Shown here one piece after another: positions 1-8,502 of a DNA stretch of 64,000 nt. Position 1 is the first letter of the stretch. Every line of letters starts with the position of its first letter. The stretch comes from Woeseiaceae bacterium. Lineage in GTDB: Bacteria; Pseudomonadota; Gammaproteobacteria; Steroidobacterales; Woeseiaceae. Position numbers and translations under genes: made by a program. Below the pieces are notes generated by a model. It was given only the letters and a program-made list of their open reading frames with translations, did no database searches and was not told where the DNA came from. The stretch spans positions 20,443 through 84,442 of the forward strand of contig JANQPG010000092.1 in NCBI GenBank assembly GCA_028289545.1, written 5' to 3'.

Positions 1-657
1 ATCGACGTACCGCTGTCGCGTCACACCGGTGCTGCCGCCGCTATTTTTGTTGCGATCATGGCGGTGGGCGTGTGGATGAGGTTCGAACTGGGAACCTGGG
101 CGCCCGCCGTGGTCGCGTTTTTTGTTGCTGCCTTCATTTCAGGGCCGCTGGCGGCGGCGCTCGCGAAGCGAACGGCGCGTTTTCGCGAAGACCCTTTCGA
201 CGCGGCGTTGTCGCGTCTACGAAACTACGCCGACCTGCATCGGGACTGGTTGCTGCGAGTCTATCGGACGCCGATGGGCTATCGCGTGCTGGCCATGCAC
301 GAGACTTTCGATCCGGAGCAAGAGGCTGCGTTCCAGTTCATGAAGGCGATCAACAGCGATCCGTTGTACGTGCGCATGTGCCGCAATCAGAAGTGCTTTC
401 GCGCAAGGCTTACCCCCAAGCCGTGGCGTATCGACATGGAGCGTCTGCGTCCTCGACCAGGTGTATGGCCGATCAAGAGGGAGCATATGGACCGTCGGCG
501 GCGCTGGGTCGAGGAATACGAACGCAAGTCCGGTGCCTATGCGTCCTGTCGGTTCGTGGACACGCTGGGTACCGGCCGGGCATCGCGAGATTGTGAGCGT
601 GTAAAAGCGATTCACGATCGCTACTGCAGGGCCGAAAGCGGCTTGCCGCTGGCCTAG
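1..657 (+). CDS. 5'-truncated membrane protein of unknown function
   Basis: The frame is already open at base 1 and runs into the ATG at 58, so the gene probably begins left of the window. About 218 residues are visible. Two hydrophobic segments are seen at roughly residues 10-26 and 31-54; starting at base 58 would cut through the first. The rest is soluble and Arg-rich, with cysteines in MCRNQKCF and further Cys near the C-terminus. I recognise no family. It ends 28 bases before the convergently transcribed HxlR gene. Its being a real gene is supported by length, the paired membrane segments and the absence of a better frame. Confidence 0.6.
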   Translation: MDVPLSRHTGAAAAIFVAIMAVGVWMRFELGTWAPAVVAFFVAAFISGPLAAALAKRTARFREDPFDAALSRLRNYADLHRDWLLRVYRTPMGYRVLAMHETFDPEQEAAFQFMKAINSDPLYVRMCRNQKCFRARLTPKPWRIDMERLRPRPGVWPIKREHMDRRRRWVEEYERKSGAYASCRFVDTLGTGRASRDCERVKAIHDRYCRAESGLPLA

Positions 658-684
658 CGAAAGTCCGTTACTTGACGGGCCCTG

Positions 685-1434
685 CTAGCGTTTGTACAGC
701 GTGCTTTCGCGGCCTTCCGTTTGCCGCTGATACGGCGCCAGTGAACTCAGCAGCAACCAGTCGGGAAAAGAAGATTTCAACGCCCTGGGTCCCGTCAGTT
801 TTATGGTGTTCGCGCGAATCTCGGCGCGCAGATCGCGAAAGCCTCTCCATGCCTCTACGAAGCGCCGCAGGTCGGACCGGACGTGCAGGTCCGTTTCGTA
901 GCCGGGGTCTTTGAGGCACATATCGATCGTGCCGCCCTTGTTGACGAGCCAGAATCGACGAAACTCGGTCGGCGTACCGCTGAACTCGAACTCGATCACC
1001 GTGCGCCCCGGCGGCATTGCACCGCTGTCGATGCGAGTCGACATACTCCATGCCAGGAAGGCCGGGTCCAGATCGTCCATGTTCATGTCGCGCGACCAGC
1101 GTTGGCCCCAGACGGCCAACCCGTCAACAACGCCGTTCAGATCCAGGGTTGCCTGCGTCGGCTCATAAACGTAGCGCTTTTCACCTTCGACTTTTACCCG
1201 CTGCAGGAGACCGGCGTGTTCGAGTTCCGACAGACGGGTCGACAGCAGGCTGGGCGAAATTTTCGGTACACCCTGGTGGATTTCGCTGAAGGTCCGGCAG
1301 CCGTCGAGCAGCCGGCTGACGATCAGGACGGTCCAGCGGCGGCACAAGAGTTCGGCGGCCAGCGCCAGCGGGCAATATTGACCGTAGGTCGACGTGGGGG
1401 CAGAAGATTTGGACACTGCTTGGGCTCCCGGCAA
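685..1434 (-). CDS. HxlR-family winged-helix transcriptional regulator
   Basis: 249 residues. The first ~110 form an HxlR-type winged helix: a Cys and RRWTVLIVSRLLDG near residues 21-45, then SEIHQGVPKISPSLLSTRLSELEHAGLLQR as recognition helix and wing. HxlR proteins are normally 100-150 residues. The extra ~130 C-terminal residues resemble the SCP2-like extension found in some longer HxlR members and could bind a hydrophobic ligand; this is inference. The gene is divergent from the haloperoxidase-like gene, with 73 bases between starts, so that gene is its most likely target. The first bases of both transcripts share the region around 1435-1507. Confidence 0.85.
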   Translation of the reverse strand: MPGAQAVSKSSAPTSTYGQYCPLALAAELLCRRWTVLIVSRLLDGCRTFSEIHQGVPKISPSLLSTRLSELEHAGLLQRVKVEGEKRYVYEPTQATLDLNGVVDGLAVWGQRWSRDMNMDDLDPAFLAWSMSTRIDSGAMPPGRTVIEFEFSGTPTEFRRFWLVNKGGTIDMCLKDPGYETDLHVRSDLRRFVEAWRGFRDLRAEIRANTIKLTGPRALKSSFPDWLLLSSLAPYQRQTEGRESTLYKR

Positions 1435-1507
1435 CTACAAAAACAATAGTAGTTCACGACCCGCTGCGCCGGTAGGGTTGTTGTTGTCTCGAAGGAAGGG
1501 GGTCGTG

Positions 1508-2812
1508 ATGACGCGCAACTGGATACGGTGGCTTTACTTGTTGTTGGCGGCCTCCGTGGGACCGTACGAGGCAGCGCAGGCAAACGATGCTTTGCTGGCG
1601 TCGGAATGGAATGCCACGGTACTGGAGGTGGCCGAAGCCGAGGACGGTTTCATGACGCTCAAGGGAGTGCGTACGGCGGCCATGCTGCATCTTGCCATGC
1701 ACGATGCGCTCTCCGCGGCAGGCAGCGGGTACGATGCATTCGCGCTCGACCGGCATGCCCCGAACGCCGCCCCGGTTGCGGCCGCCGCGGAAGCGGCGTT
1801 TCGTGTTGCGCTGAGTCAGTACCCTGACGAGCAGCCCCGGTTCACGGCAATACGCAACCGCTGGCTCGAGCGAGTCGACGCGGGCAATGCGCGTGAGCAA
1901 GGTATTGCGCTGGGTGGCGCGGCTGCGACCGCAATCCTCGAGGCGCGGCAGGAAGACGGCTGGGACGGCGAAGCCGAGTATGCCTGGCACCCGATGGCGC
2001 CCGGCGTGTATGCCGAGTTTCACGAGCACAGCGGCACGCCGCAAGGGTTTATCTTCGGCGCGGGCTGGGCAGCCGCTCGGGGCTTTGCGCTCGAGCGCCC
2101 CGGACAGTTTCGCGTGCCGCCGCCGCCGCCGATCGACAGCGCCGAATACACGCGGGCATTCAACGAAGTGAAAGCGCTGGGGCGTTTTCAGAGCATGGCG
2201 CGTACCCCGGATCAGACGCATATTGCGTTGTGGTGGAAGGACTTCGCCGAAAGCTCGCATAACCGGCTCGCGCGGGATCTTATCGCCAGGGAGCGACTGG
2301 CCCTGAAAGACTCCGTCCGCCTGCTGGCGCTGCTCAACATGAGCGTGTTCGATGCCTACGTCAGCAGCTTCGACAACAAATTTCACTACAATCACTGGCG
2401 TCCGTACACGGCGATCCGCTGGGCAGCGAACGACGGCAACCCGGAGACGCACGCCGAAGAGACCTGGACCAATACCCACCGCCACACCTATGCGTTCCCG
2501 TCGTACCCGTCAGCGCACGGCACGGCGTGTGCGGCCGCAATGGCGGCGCTCATTGACGTGTTCGGTGATGATTACGCGTTCAGCATGCAGACCCCGCACG
2601 TCGATGTCGCGGGGCCGTTCTCCGGCAAGATCGACATGCAGCCGCCGAGCCGTGAGTTCGAGTCATTCTCCGCCGCTGCAAAGCAATGTGGCGATTCTCG
2701 TATCTACCTGGGGATACACTTTCGCTACGACTCAGAGGAGGGTGTCAGGCTGGGCGAAGCCGTCGGCAGTAACGTGGTCGGCAGGTATCTTGGACGCAGC
2801 GTCGGGAACTGA
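1508..2812 (+). CDS. Vanadium-dependent haloperoxidase / PAP2-superfamily enzyme, secreted
   Basis: 434 residues from the ATG at 1508, chosen because it follows a purine-rich AGGAAGGGGG stretch and opens a signal peptide (residues 1 to ~25). The three vanadate/phosphate-pocket motifs of the PAP2/haloperoxidase fold are present: K291 and R298-P299 in KFHYNHWRPY, S335 and H337 in YPSAHGT, and R398 with H404 in SRIYLGIHF. In this family these residues bind vanadate or phosphate and H404 is the acid-base residue. The enzyme could halogenate using peroxide or act as a phosphatase; sequence alone does not decide. Export puts it in the periplasm. It is divergent from the HxlR regulator. Confidence 0.85.
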   Translation: MTRNWIRWLYLLLAASVGPYEAAQANDALLASEWNATVLEVAEAEDGFMTLKGVRTAAMLHLAMHDALSAAGSGYDAFALDRHAPNAAPVAAAAEAAFRVALSQYPDEQPRFTAIRNRWLERVDAGNAREQGIALGGAAATAILEARQEDGWDGEAEYAWHPMAPGVYAEFHEHSGTPQGFIFGAGWAAARGFALERPGQFRVPPPPPIDSAEYTRAFNEVKALGRFQSMARTPDQTHIALWWKDFAESSHNRLARDLIARERLALKDSVRLLALLNMSVFDAYVSSFDNKFHYNHWRPYTAIRWAANDGNPETHAEETWTNTHRHTYAFPSYPSAHGTACAAAMAALIDVFGDDYAFSMQTPHVDVAGPFSGKIDMQPPSREFESFSAAAKQCGDSRIYLGIHFRYDSEEGVRLGEAVGSNVVGRYLGRSVGN

Positions 2813-3092
2813 CCCGGTGGTCAGGGCATGGTGGTTGGCCGTCTGCACTATTACTGCGAGGCTGCCGCGTCCTTGTCGGAAGACTCCGTGCACAGGGCTG
2901 TAGCGCGAGCTTACGTCCGTGAACTAATCCGTGAGGCTGATGCAGGGCGCATCGATCCCTGCGGTATTGCCCTACGGCGGTGTTGAAACATCGGGCAGCT
3001 TGGCTTGTGTCGTCTGCGATACCGCCGACCGGTGTGACGTTGTTGCTGCGGCGCGCCTGATGGACGCGTGATCGCGTGAACCGCGAGCGCGG

Positions 3093-3845
3093 TTAGGCAG
3101 GTGGTCCACTCGGGACCACGCCAAACGTCGCCATTACCCCAAGGAGCATCTCCCGATAGCGCTGTTCGTTGGCCCGCATGCGTCCCTCGGGACCGGCAAT
3201 CGAAATGACCAGCGGTCTTCCGTCGTGTTCACAATCCGCAATGGCGGCGATTGCCGATGCGCCTTCGAACACCCCGGCATGCACAACGCACAGTTGATCC
3301 TGCCGCGTTTGCGCGCATCGCTCCAACACATCGCTCAATGCCGGGATCGAGGGCAGGCGGCGGCTGTCCTTTTCCCAGCGGGCGGAAATCTGCGCGTTGC
3401 TCAGGCTGGCCAGGTAAGCCGTGCCGGCGGCGGAGTCCCACAACGGCAGCCGCTGGCTGATTTCCGCGATAAACGAAATGGGCTGCCGGCTTTTTTCGAC
3501 GCGGACGATCTCCATTTCCTTGTCCAACGGCCAGGACGCCGTAACGGTTTCGCCGCAGTCGCGCTGCAGCGCCTCCATGAGTTCGCCGATATGTCGTGGG
3601 AAATGGGCGGGATCGGCCAGCCACGTGCCCAGGTTGGCAAAGCCAAGGGTCGGCAGATAGGTCAGCGTGCGGCGATTCAGGCTCACCATCCTCAACTCGA
3701 CCAGCTCTTTGAGCAGGGCCGCCACGCTCGAGCGCGGCGCGCCAAGATACTCCGCAATTTCCGCGGCGGTCAGGGCCGTTTGCCGCTCCGAAAACAACGA
3801 AAAAATCTCGAAACAGCGGGACACGGACTGGCTGACGGAAGCCAT
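3093..3845 (-). CDS. IclR-family transcriptional regulator (module A)
   Basis: 250 residues, the usual IclR length. The N-terminal winged helix covers about residues 5-70 (ALTAAEIAEYLGAPRSSVAALLKEL), and the C-terminal effector domain follows (about 80-245, with LWDSAAGTAYLASL and the late GPEGRM segment). Members bind a small metabolite in the C-terminal domain and control an adjacent catabolic operon. The gene is divergent from the E1-to-ligase operon, with a 127-base intergenic region that holds nested inverted repeats (3849-3894). It is a distant paralogue of the IclR at 41746-42501, which sits in the same position relative to module B. I infer that it senses a module A substrate or intermediate. 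Confidence 0.88.
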   Translation of the reverse strand: MASVSQSVSRCFEIFSLFSERQTALTAAEIAEYLGAPRSSVAALLKELVELRMVSLNRRTLTYLPTLGFANLGTWLADPAHFPRHIGELMEALQRDCGETVTASWPLDKEMEIVRVEKSRQPISFIAEISQRLPLWDSAAGTAYLASLSNAQISARWEKDSRRLPSIPALSDVLERCAQTRQDQLCVVHAGVFEGASAIAAIADCEHDGRPLVISIAGPEGRMRANEQRYREMLLGVMATFGVVPSGPPA

Positions 3846-3848
3846 ATC

Positions 3849-3894
3849 ATGAAATCCATTTTTATAGACTTCTAAATCTATAACTAGATTTCAT
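3849..3894. promoter_or_regulatory. Nested inverted repeats, candidate IclR operator
   Basis: Outer arms ATGAAATC (3849-3856) and GATTTCAT (3887-3894) are perfect inverted repeats. Inner arms TTATAGA (3862-3868) and TCTATAA (3877-3883) lie around nearly the same centre. A TATAAC at 3879-3884 could be a -10 for the rightward operon and would be occluded by a bound regulator. The heptamer TCTATAA recurs at 42561-42567 in the matching IclR/TBDT gap of module B. Confidence 0.55.
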
Positions 3895-3972
3895 TGACTC
3901 GTCAAGCGGAGTTGAGTTACCAATACGGTAAAGATTCCGCTCAAAGCCTCGACGCGAACTCAAGGGGGAGAC

Positions 3973-5997
3973 ATGGGCAACCTGGCATCGCTCGGCCAGA
4001 GCAAAGCGATTGCAATTTACCGGACGATGGTGCGAATCGCCGAGTGCGATCAACGCATCCAGCAGGGTCTCGCCGCCGGCGACCTGCAGTTTCAGTACTA
4101 TCCCGCGGGCGGGCAGGAGGCCATTGCCGCGACCATAGCGTCGCTGCTCGAGGCCGACGACCTGGCGGTCACGACCTATCGCGTTGTTCACGACATTGTC
4201 GCGAAAGGAACCCCGATACGGGAAATCATGGCCGAGATGTACGGCCGTGCAACAGGCACCTGCAAAGGCAAGGGCGGACCGATGCACCTGACGGCCCCCA
4301 ATTCCGGTCTGATGGTGACGACCGGGATCGTCGGTGCCGGTACGCCCATTGCCGCCGGTCTTGCGCTGGCCGAACAAATGCAGGACACGGGTCGCGTGAC
4401 GGTCTGCAACTTCGGCGACGGCGCCGCCAACATTGGTGCGGTTCACGAGGCGCTCAACATTGCGGCGCTTTGGTCCTTGCCGGTTGTGTTCGTCTGCCAG
4501 AACAATCTTTATGCCGAGTACACGAGTTTTGCCGAGTCCACGGCGTCAGCGTCGATCGCGTCGCGGGCGGAGGGTTACGGCATGCCGGGCGCGCGCTGTG
4601 ACGGGACCGATCCTGTCGCCATACACGAAGCGGCGGAGTCGGCCGTCGCGAGGGCGAGAAGCGGTAAGGGACCTACGCTTCTGGAGTGTGTTGCGCCTCG
4701 TCTGCAGGGGCACGCGTTCGGTTCGGAAACGGCGCACATGGATCAGGAAGCCCTGGCCGAAGCGACGCAAAATGCGCCGCTGATCGTCGTGCGAAAACGC
4801 CTGCTCGAAGAGGGGCTCGCAACCGAGGCGGAGCTCGCGCAAATAGAAGCCGAGGCGGCCGAGGAGGTCGACGACGCCCAGAAGTTCGCGACCGAAAGCC
4901 CGCCACCCGGGATCGAAGAGCTGGATGCGGACGTCTTTGCGGACAAGGGCGATATCCCCTATGCGTCGTCGCCCGTCGCGCGACAGGGTGTCGAACCGAG
5001 TGGGGAGCATCGTTCGATCACGTTCGGACAGGCCGTCAACGAAGCCATGGCCGTGGCGCTGGAACGCGACGACAGTGTTTTCCTTCTCGGTGAGGACCTG
5101 CACGATCCGGCAGGCGGCATCGTGAAGCAAACCGCGGGATTGTCCACGCGATTTGGTCTCGACCGAGTCCGTCCGACGCCAATATCCGAGCAGGCGATAG
5201 TCGGCGCGGCGATTGGCGCCTCCATGCGAGGCATGAAGCCGGTCGCCGAAATCATGGTCAACGATTTTGCCATGGTGGCGATGGACCAGATCGCCAATCA
5301 CGCCGCAAAACTCCGCTACATGTCCGGTGGTCGCACGGCGGTGCCGATTACGATTCGTTCGCTTTCGGCCGGTAACGTCGGCAGTTTCGGCGCGCAGCAT
5401 TCGCAGTCGCTCGAAGCGTGGTTTGCGCACACGCCGGGCTTGAAGGTTGTCGCGCCGTCGAACGCTTATGACGCGAAGGGCTTGCTGCTCTCGTGTATCG
5501 ACGACCCGGATCCTTGTATCCAGATCGAGGCGATGCGCTGCTTTTTTGTGCCGGGCGACGTGCCCGACGGTTACTACACGGTGCCGCTCGGGAGCGCCGC
5601 AATTCGCCAGGAAGGCAGCGACATTACGCTGGTTTCGTACAGCTGGGGCATGCAGGAAGTGCTTGCGGCCGCCGCACAGCTCGAGGAGCAGGGGGTTAGC
5701 GTCGAGGCCATCGATCTCCGCTCGATCGTGCCGCTCGACTACGCCACGGTTCGGGAGTCGGTAAAAAAGACGGGACGCGCATTGATTGTGCATCCGGCTG
5801 TCGAGTTCGGTGGATTTGGCGCGGAGCTGGCGGCGCGACTGCAGTTCGATCTGTTCGAGGACCTGCGCGCGCCCATTGCCCGCTACGGCGCACCGTACAC
5901 GTCGATACCGTTTGCTCAGGTGCTGGAAGCGGCGTACTTCCCGGCTGCGTCGGGCGTTGTGGAGCGCGCGCAAAACCTGCTCAAGGGTGGAAGCTGA
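3973..5997 (+). CDS. Fused alpha-beta thiamine-diphosphate E1 of a 2-oxoacid/acetoin-type dehydrogenase
   Basis: 674 residues carrying both E1 subunits in one chain. Residues 1 to ~310 are the alpha half, with the thiamine-diphosphate motif GDG at 148-150 closing at NN 177-178. A linker (~310-345) leads to the beta half (~346-674), which contains the LLGEDLHDPAGG and FAMVAMDQIANHAAK segments typical of transketolase-type pyrimidine-binding domains. Family members decarboxylate a 2-oxoacid or acetoin and pass the acyl group to a lipoyl domain. The next gene, three bases downstream, encodes exactly such a lipoyl domain. No E2 catalytic domain or E3 is present nearby. The substrate is unknown; the TBDT and acyl ligase downstream suggest a catabolic role. 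Confidence 0.88.
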   Translation: MGNLASLGQSKAIAIYRTMVRIAECDQRIQQGLAAGDLQFQYYPAGGQEAIAATIASLLEADDLAVTTYRVVHDIVAKGTPIREIMAEMYGRATGTCKGKGGPMHLTAPNSGLMVTTGIVGAGTPIAAGLALAEQMQDTGRVTVCNFGDGAANIGAVHEALNIAALWSLPVVFVCQNNLYAEYTSFAESTASASIASRAEGYGMPGARCDGTDPVAIHEAAESAVARARSGKGPTLLECVAPRLQGHAFGSETAHMDQEALAEATQNAPLIVVRKRLLEEGLATEAELAQIEAEAAEEVDDAQKFATESPPPGIEELDADVFADKGDIPYASSPVARQGVEPSGEHRSITFGQAVNEAMAVALERDDSVFLLGEDLHDPAGGIVKQTAGLSTRFGLDRVRPTPISEQAIVGAAIGASMRGMKPVAEIMVNDFAMVAMDQIANHAAKLRYMSGGRTAVPITIRSLSAGNVGSFGAQHSQSLEAWFAHTPGLKVVAPSNAYDAKGLLLSCIDDPDPCIQIEAMRCFFVPGDVPDGYYTVPLGSAAIRQEGSDITLVSYSWGMQEVLAAAAQLEEQGVSVEAIDLRSIVPLDYATVRESVKKTGRALIVHPAVEFGGFGAELAARLQFDLFEDLRAPIARYGAPYTSIPFAQVLEAAYFPAASGVVERAQNLLKGGS

Positions 5998-6000
5998 GCG

Positions 6001-6234
6001 ATGCGCGTCACATTGAAGATGCCCAAAGGCGCCGTGTCGATGCAAGAGGGAAAGATTGTCGAATGGCTGGTCGAGGCTGGGGACGCGATCACGAAGGGGC
6101 AACCGATCTACGCGATCGAGTCGGAGAAAGCCACGATCGACATCGAAAGTCCGTTTACGGGTGTCATCACGCCGATCGCCAAAGTCGACGAAACGCTGCC
6201 CGTCGGGGCGCCCGTTGCGACCGTAGAGACGTAA
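6001..6234 (+). CDS. Stand-alone lipoyl (biotinyl/lipoyl attachment) domain protein
   Basis: 77 residues, just one lipoyl domain. The attachment lysine is K43 in ESEKATIDIES, flanked by the conserved turn GDAITKGQPIYAIE and a trailing FTGVI segment. E2 proteins normally carry this domain fused to a peripheral-subunit-binding and an acyltransferase domain; both are absent. The gene starts three bases after the E1 stop, so translation is probably coupled, and the two products should work together. It may act as a free swinging arm, with an E2 core supplied from elsewhere, or as a simple acyl/electron carrier. Confidence 0.88.
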   Translation: MRVTLKMPKGAVSMQEGKIVEWLVEAGDAITKGQPIYAIESEKATIDIESPFTGVITPIAKVDETLPVGAPVATVET

Positions 6235-6245
6235 GGAGAAGTCGC

Positions 6246-8489
6246 ATGATTCGAAACAAGACACTACTGGTAGCCGCCATCGCCGCGGCTGCAACCCCGG
6301 GGATTACCGCCGCACAAACGGCAGGTGACGGCCAGCAGCGTATCGACGAAATTGTCGTGACTGCCGAGCGTCGCAGCGAAACGCTACAGGATGTTCCGGT
6401 GTCGATCTCGGCCGTGTCCGGAGAGACGCTGGAGGAGTCGAGCATTTTTGATACGGAAGCGCTGGCGTCGACAGTGCCGGGGCTGGTGCTGCAGAAAGAC
6501 GTTGTCGGCAAAGCTGTGATTCGCGGCATCGGCACGGAGAACTTCACGGTCGGTGGCGATCCGGGAGTGGCGGTCTATGTCGACGGCGCCTACATGGCGC
6601 GATCGTCGACCGCCATCTTCGATTTCTTTGATGTCGAGCGGGTGGAAGTGCTGCGCGGCCCGCAGGGGACGCTGTACGGGCGCAACGCGACGGGCGGCGT
6701 CATTAACGTCATCTCTCGCGCGCCGACCGACGAGTTCGAGGGTCAGGTCAAGCTCACCGCGGGCGACTTCGGCATGCTGCGCAGCGAGGCCGCGATATCC
6801 GGAACGATTACCGACGGCATACGGGGAAGAATTGCCGGGATGTATTCGGAGCGTGACGGCTATACCGACAACATATTTACCGGCGCCGGCGACAGGGGCC
6901 TGGACGAACTCGACAGCAAGGACCTCTGGGCCGTGCGCGGTCGTCTCGACTTTGCCCTGGGCGATTCCGCTACTCTTGAACTCATTGGGGAAATCTACCG
7001 CGACGATTCCAATCCCCCGGCGTTCTGGTACACGGACGATACGCTGCCCTGGGAATCGCCGACATCGGAATTTCCGCGCGACCTCAGAACCGTGAGTCAG
7101 GGTTACGAGGCAGAGACGCCCGGATTCACTTCGCTGTCGGTGGGACAGGCGAACCGCCAGGACCAGACGGGCCTCACGGCGCGGCTGACGTGGGATTTCG
7201 ACAACGTCAGTCTGACCTCTGTTTCTGCCTTTCGCGACATTGAGTTCGACTGGATCAACGACGGCGACGGCCTGTCCGACTTTCTCGTGGTCTATTTCCA
7301 GCGAGACGAGTCGGATCAGTTCAGCCAGGACATTCAGCTCGCGTCGACCGGCACGGGGCCGTTCCAGTGGATTGCGGGCGCGTTCTATCTGACGGAGGAT
7401 TCCGAAGGTCTCTACGCCATACCGCTGGGTCCGAGTTTTGTGCCGCCTGGCGGATTTACCGTTGCGTTCGACGGCACGAACGAAACCGAGGCGTTCGGTG
7501 TCTTTGCCGAAGGTTCGTATAGTTTCGGCGATTTTGTGCTCACTGCCGGACTGCGCTATTCGGACGAGTCGAAAGACGCGACGTTGGCCACGCCGCTGTT
7601 CGAAGGCGACACGACGTTTCCGGTACAGACGCAAAGCGACAGCTTCGATGCCGTTACGCCGAGGCTGGTCCTCGAATATCAGGCAATCGAAGGTGTCAAT
7701 CTCTACGGGTCCATTACGCGCGGCTTCAAGTCGGGTGGCTATTCGCTACTCGATAATCCGATCAACGCCTTCGACGAGGAAACCATCTGGGCTTACGAAG
7801 TGGGTATGAAGTCGCAGTTTGCAGAAGATCGGGTGCGGCTCAATCTGGCGGCCTTCGTTTACGACTACGAGGACCAGCAGCTGAGCCAGGTGACCAACCT
7901 CGCCACGCAAACGAGCAATGCCGGCTCGTCGTCGATCTGGGGGCTCGAGGCGGAATTTGTCGCGTTGCTCGGCGACAACTTCCGACTCGACGGCAACTTC
8001 GCCTACCTCGATACCGAGTTCGACGAGTTTTGCACAACCGATACTCGCAACACAGCGCTGCCGCTCGATCCGGCCAATTGCACCTTCGACGACGGCGCCG
8101 GTGGGACCTTTGCCACCTCGAACCTCGCCGGCAACGAGCTACCGCGCGCGCCCGATCTCACGGCTTTTCTTGCGGGCACTTATGAAACCTCGCTAACCCC
8201 CAACATCGACGGTTTTGTCCGGGCGGAGTGGCAACACACAGGCGACCAGTTCTTCTCGGTGTTCAACCGCCCGAACGTGGCGCAGGATGCATACGATCTG
8301 TTCAACGCCAGTGTCGGTATCGCTGCCGCGAACGGCTCGTGGAACGCTCGTTTGTGGGTGCGCAACCTGGCGGACGAAGAGTACTTCTCGAACCTGTTCG
8401 AATCAGGCGTCACCGACGCCCTGGTGGTTCCGCAGGGTTTTGTTGGGCCGCCGCGGACCTGGGGTCTGACCCTGAGCCTCAACTTCTGA
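6246..8489 (+). CDS. TonB-dependent outer-membrane receptor (module A)
   Basis: 747 residues from the ATG at 6246, which follows an AAGGAGAAG ribosome-binding sequence and opens a signal peptide ending near TAAQ. A longer open frame upstream overlaps the lipoyl gene and is not credible. A TonB-box-like IDEIVVTAERR follows the signal peptide. The plug domain shows RGIGTENF and VEVLRGPQGTLYGRNATGG, and the barrel ends in LTLSLNF with a terminal Phe. The receptor belongs to the catabolic TBDT type abundant in sphingomonads and marine gammaproteobacteria. Its place between the lipoyl gene and the hydrolase suggests it imports the module A substrate rather than iron. Confidence 0.93.
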   Translation: MIRNKTLLVAAIAAAATPGITAAQTAGDGQQRIDEIVVTAERRSETLQDVPVSISAVSGETLEESSIFDTEALASTVPGLVLQKDVVGKAVIRGIGTENFTVGGDPGVAVYVDGAYMARSSTAIFDFFDVERVEVLRGPQGTLYGRNATGGVINVISRAPTDEFEGQVKLTAGDFGMLRSEAAISGTITDGIRGRIAGMYSERDGYTDNIFTGAGDRGLDELDSKDLWAVRGRLDFALGDSATLELIGEIYRDDSNPPAFWYTDDTLPWESPTSEFPRDLRTVSQGYEAETPGFTSLSVGQANRQDQTGLTARLTWDFDNVSLTSVSAFRDIEFDWINDGDGLSDFLVVYFQRDESDQFSQDIQLASTGTGPFQWIAGAFYLTEDSEGLYAIPLGPSFVPPGGFTVAFDGTNETEAFGVFAEGSYSFGDFVLTAGLRYSDESKDATLATPLFEGDTTFPVQTQSDSFDAVTPRLVLEYQAIEGVNLYGSITRGFKSGGYSLLDNPINAFDEETIWAYEVGMKSQFAEDRVRLNLAAFVYDYEDQQLSQVTNLATQTSNAGSSSIWGLEAEFVALLGDNFRLDGNFAYLDTEFDEFCTTDTRNTALPLDPANCTFDDGAGGTFATSNLAGNELPRAPDLTAFLAGTYETSLTPNIDGFVRAEWQHTGDQFFSVFNRPNVAQDAYDLFNASVGIAAANGSWNARLWVRNLADEEYFSNLFESGVTDALVVPQGFVGPPRTWGLTLSLNF

Positions 8490-8502
8490 CGGGGGAATGC
8501 CA

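Noticed and set aside
3079-3094. Palindrome AACCGCGAGCGCGGTT at the IclR stop as a terminator
   Set aside because: The central two bases leave no usable loop and no T-run follows; it may be chance in GC-rich DNA.
4546-6294. Open frame of 582 codons on the minus strand opposite the E1 gene
   Set aside because: Arg/His-rich composition with no domain; it is antisense to a gene with strong motifs and is an effect of high GC.
6384-7634. Open frame of 416 codons on the minus strand opposite the module A TBDT
   Set aside because: No recognisable motif; the plus strand encodes a clear receptor.
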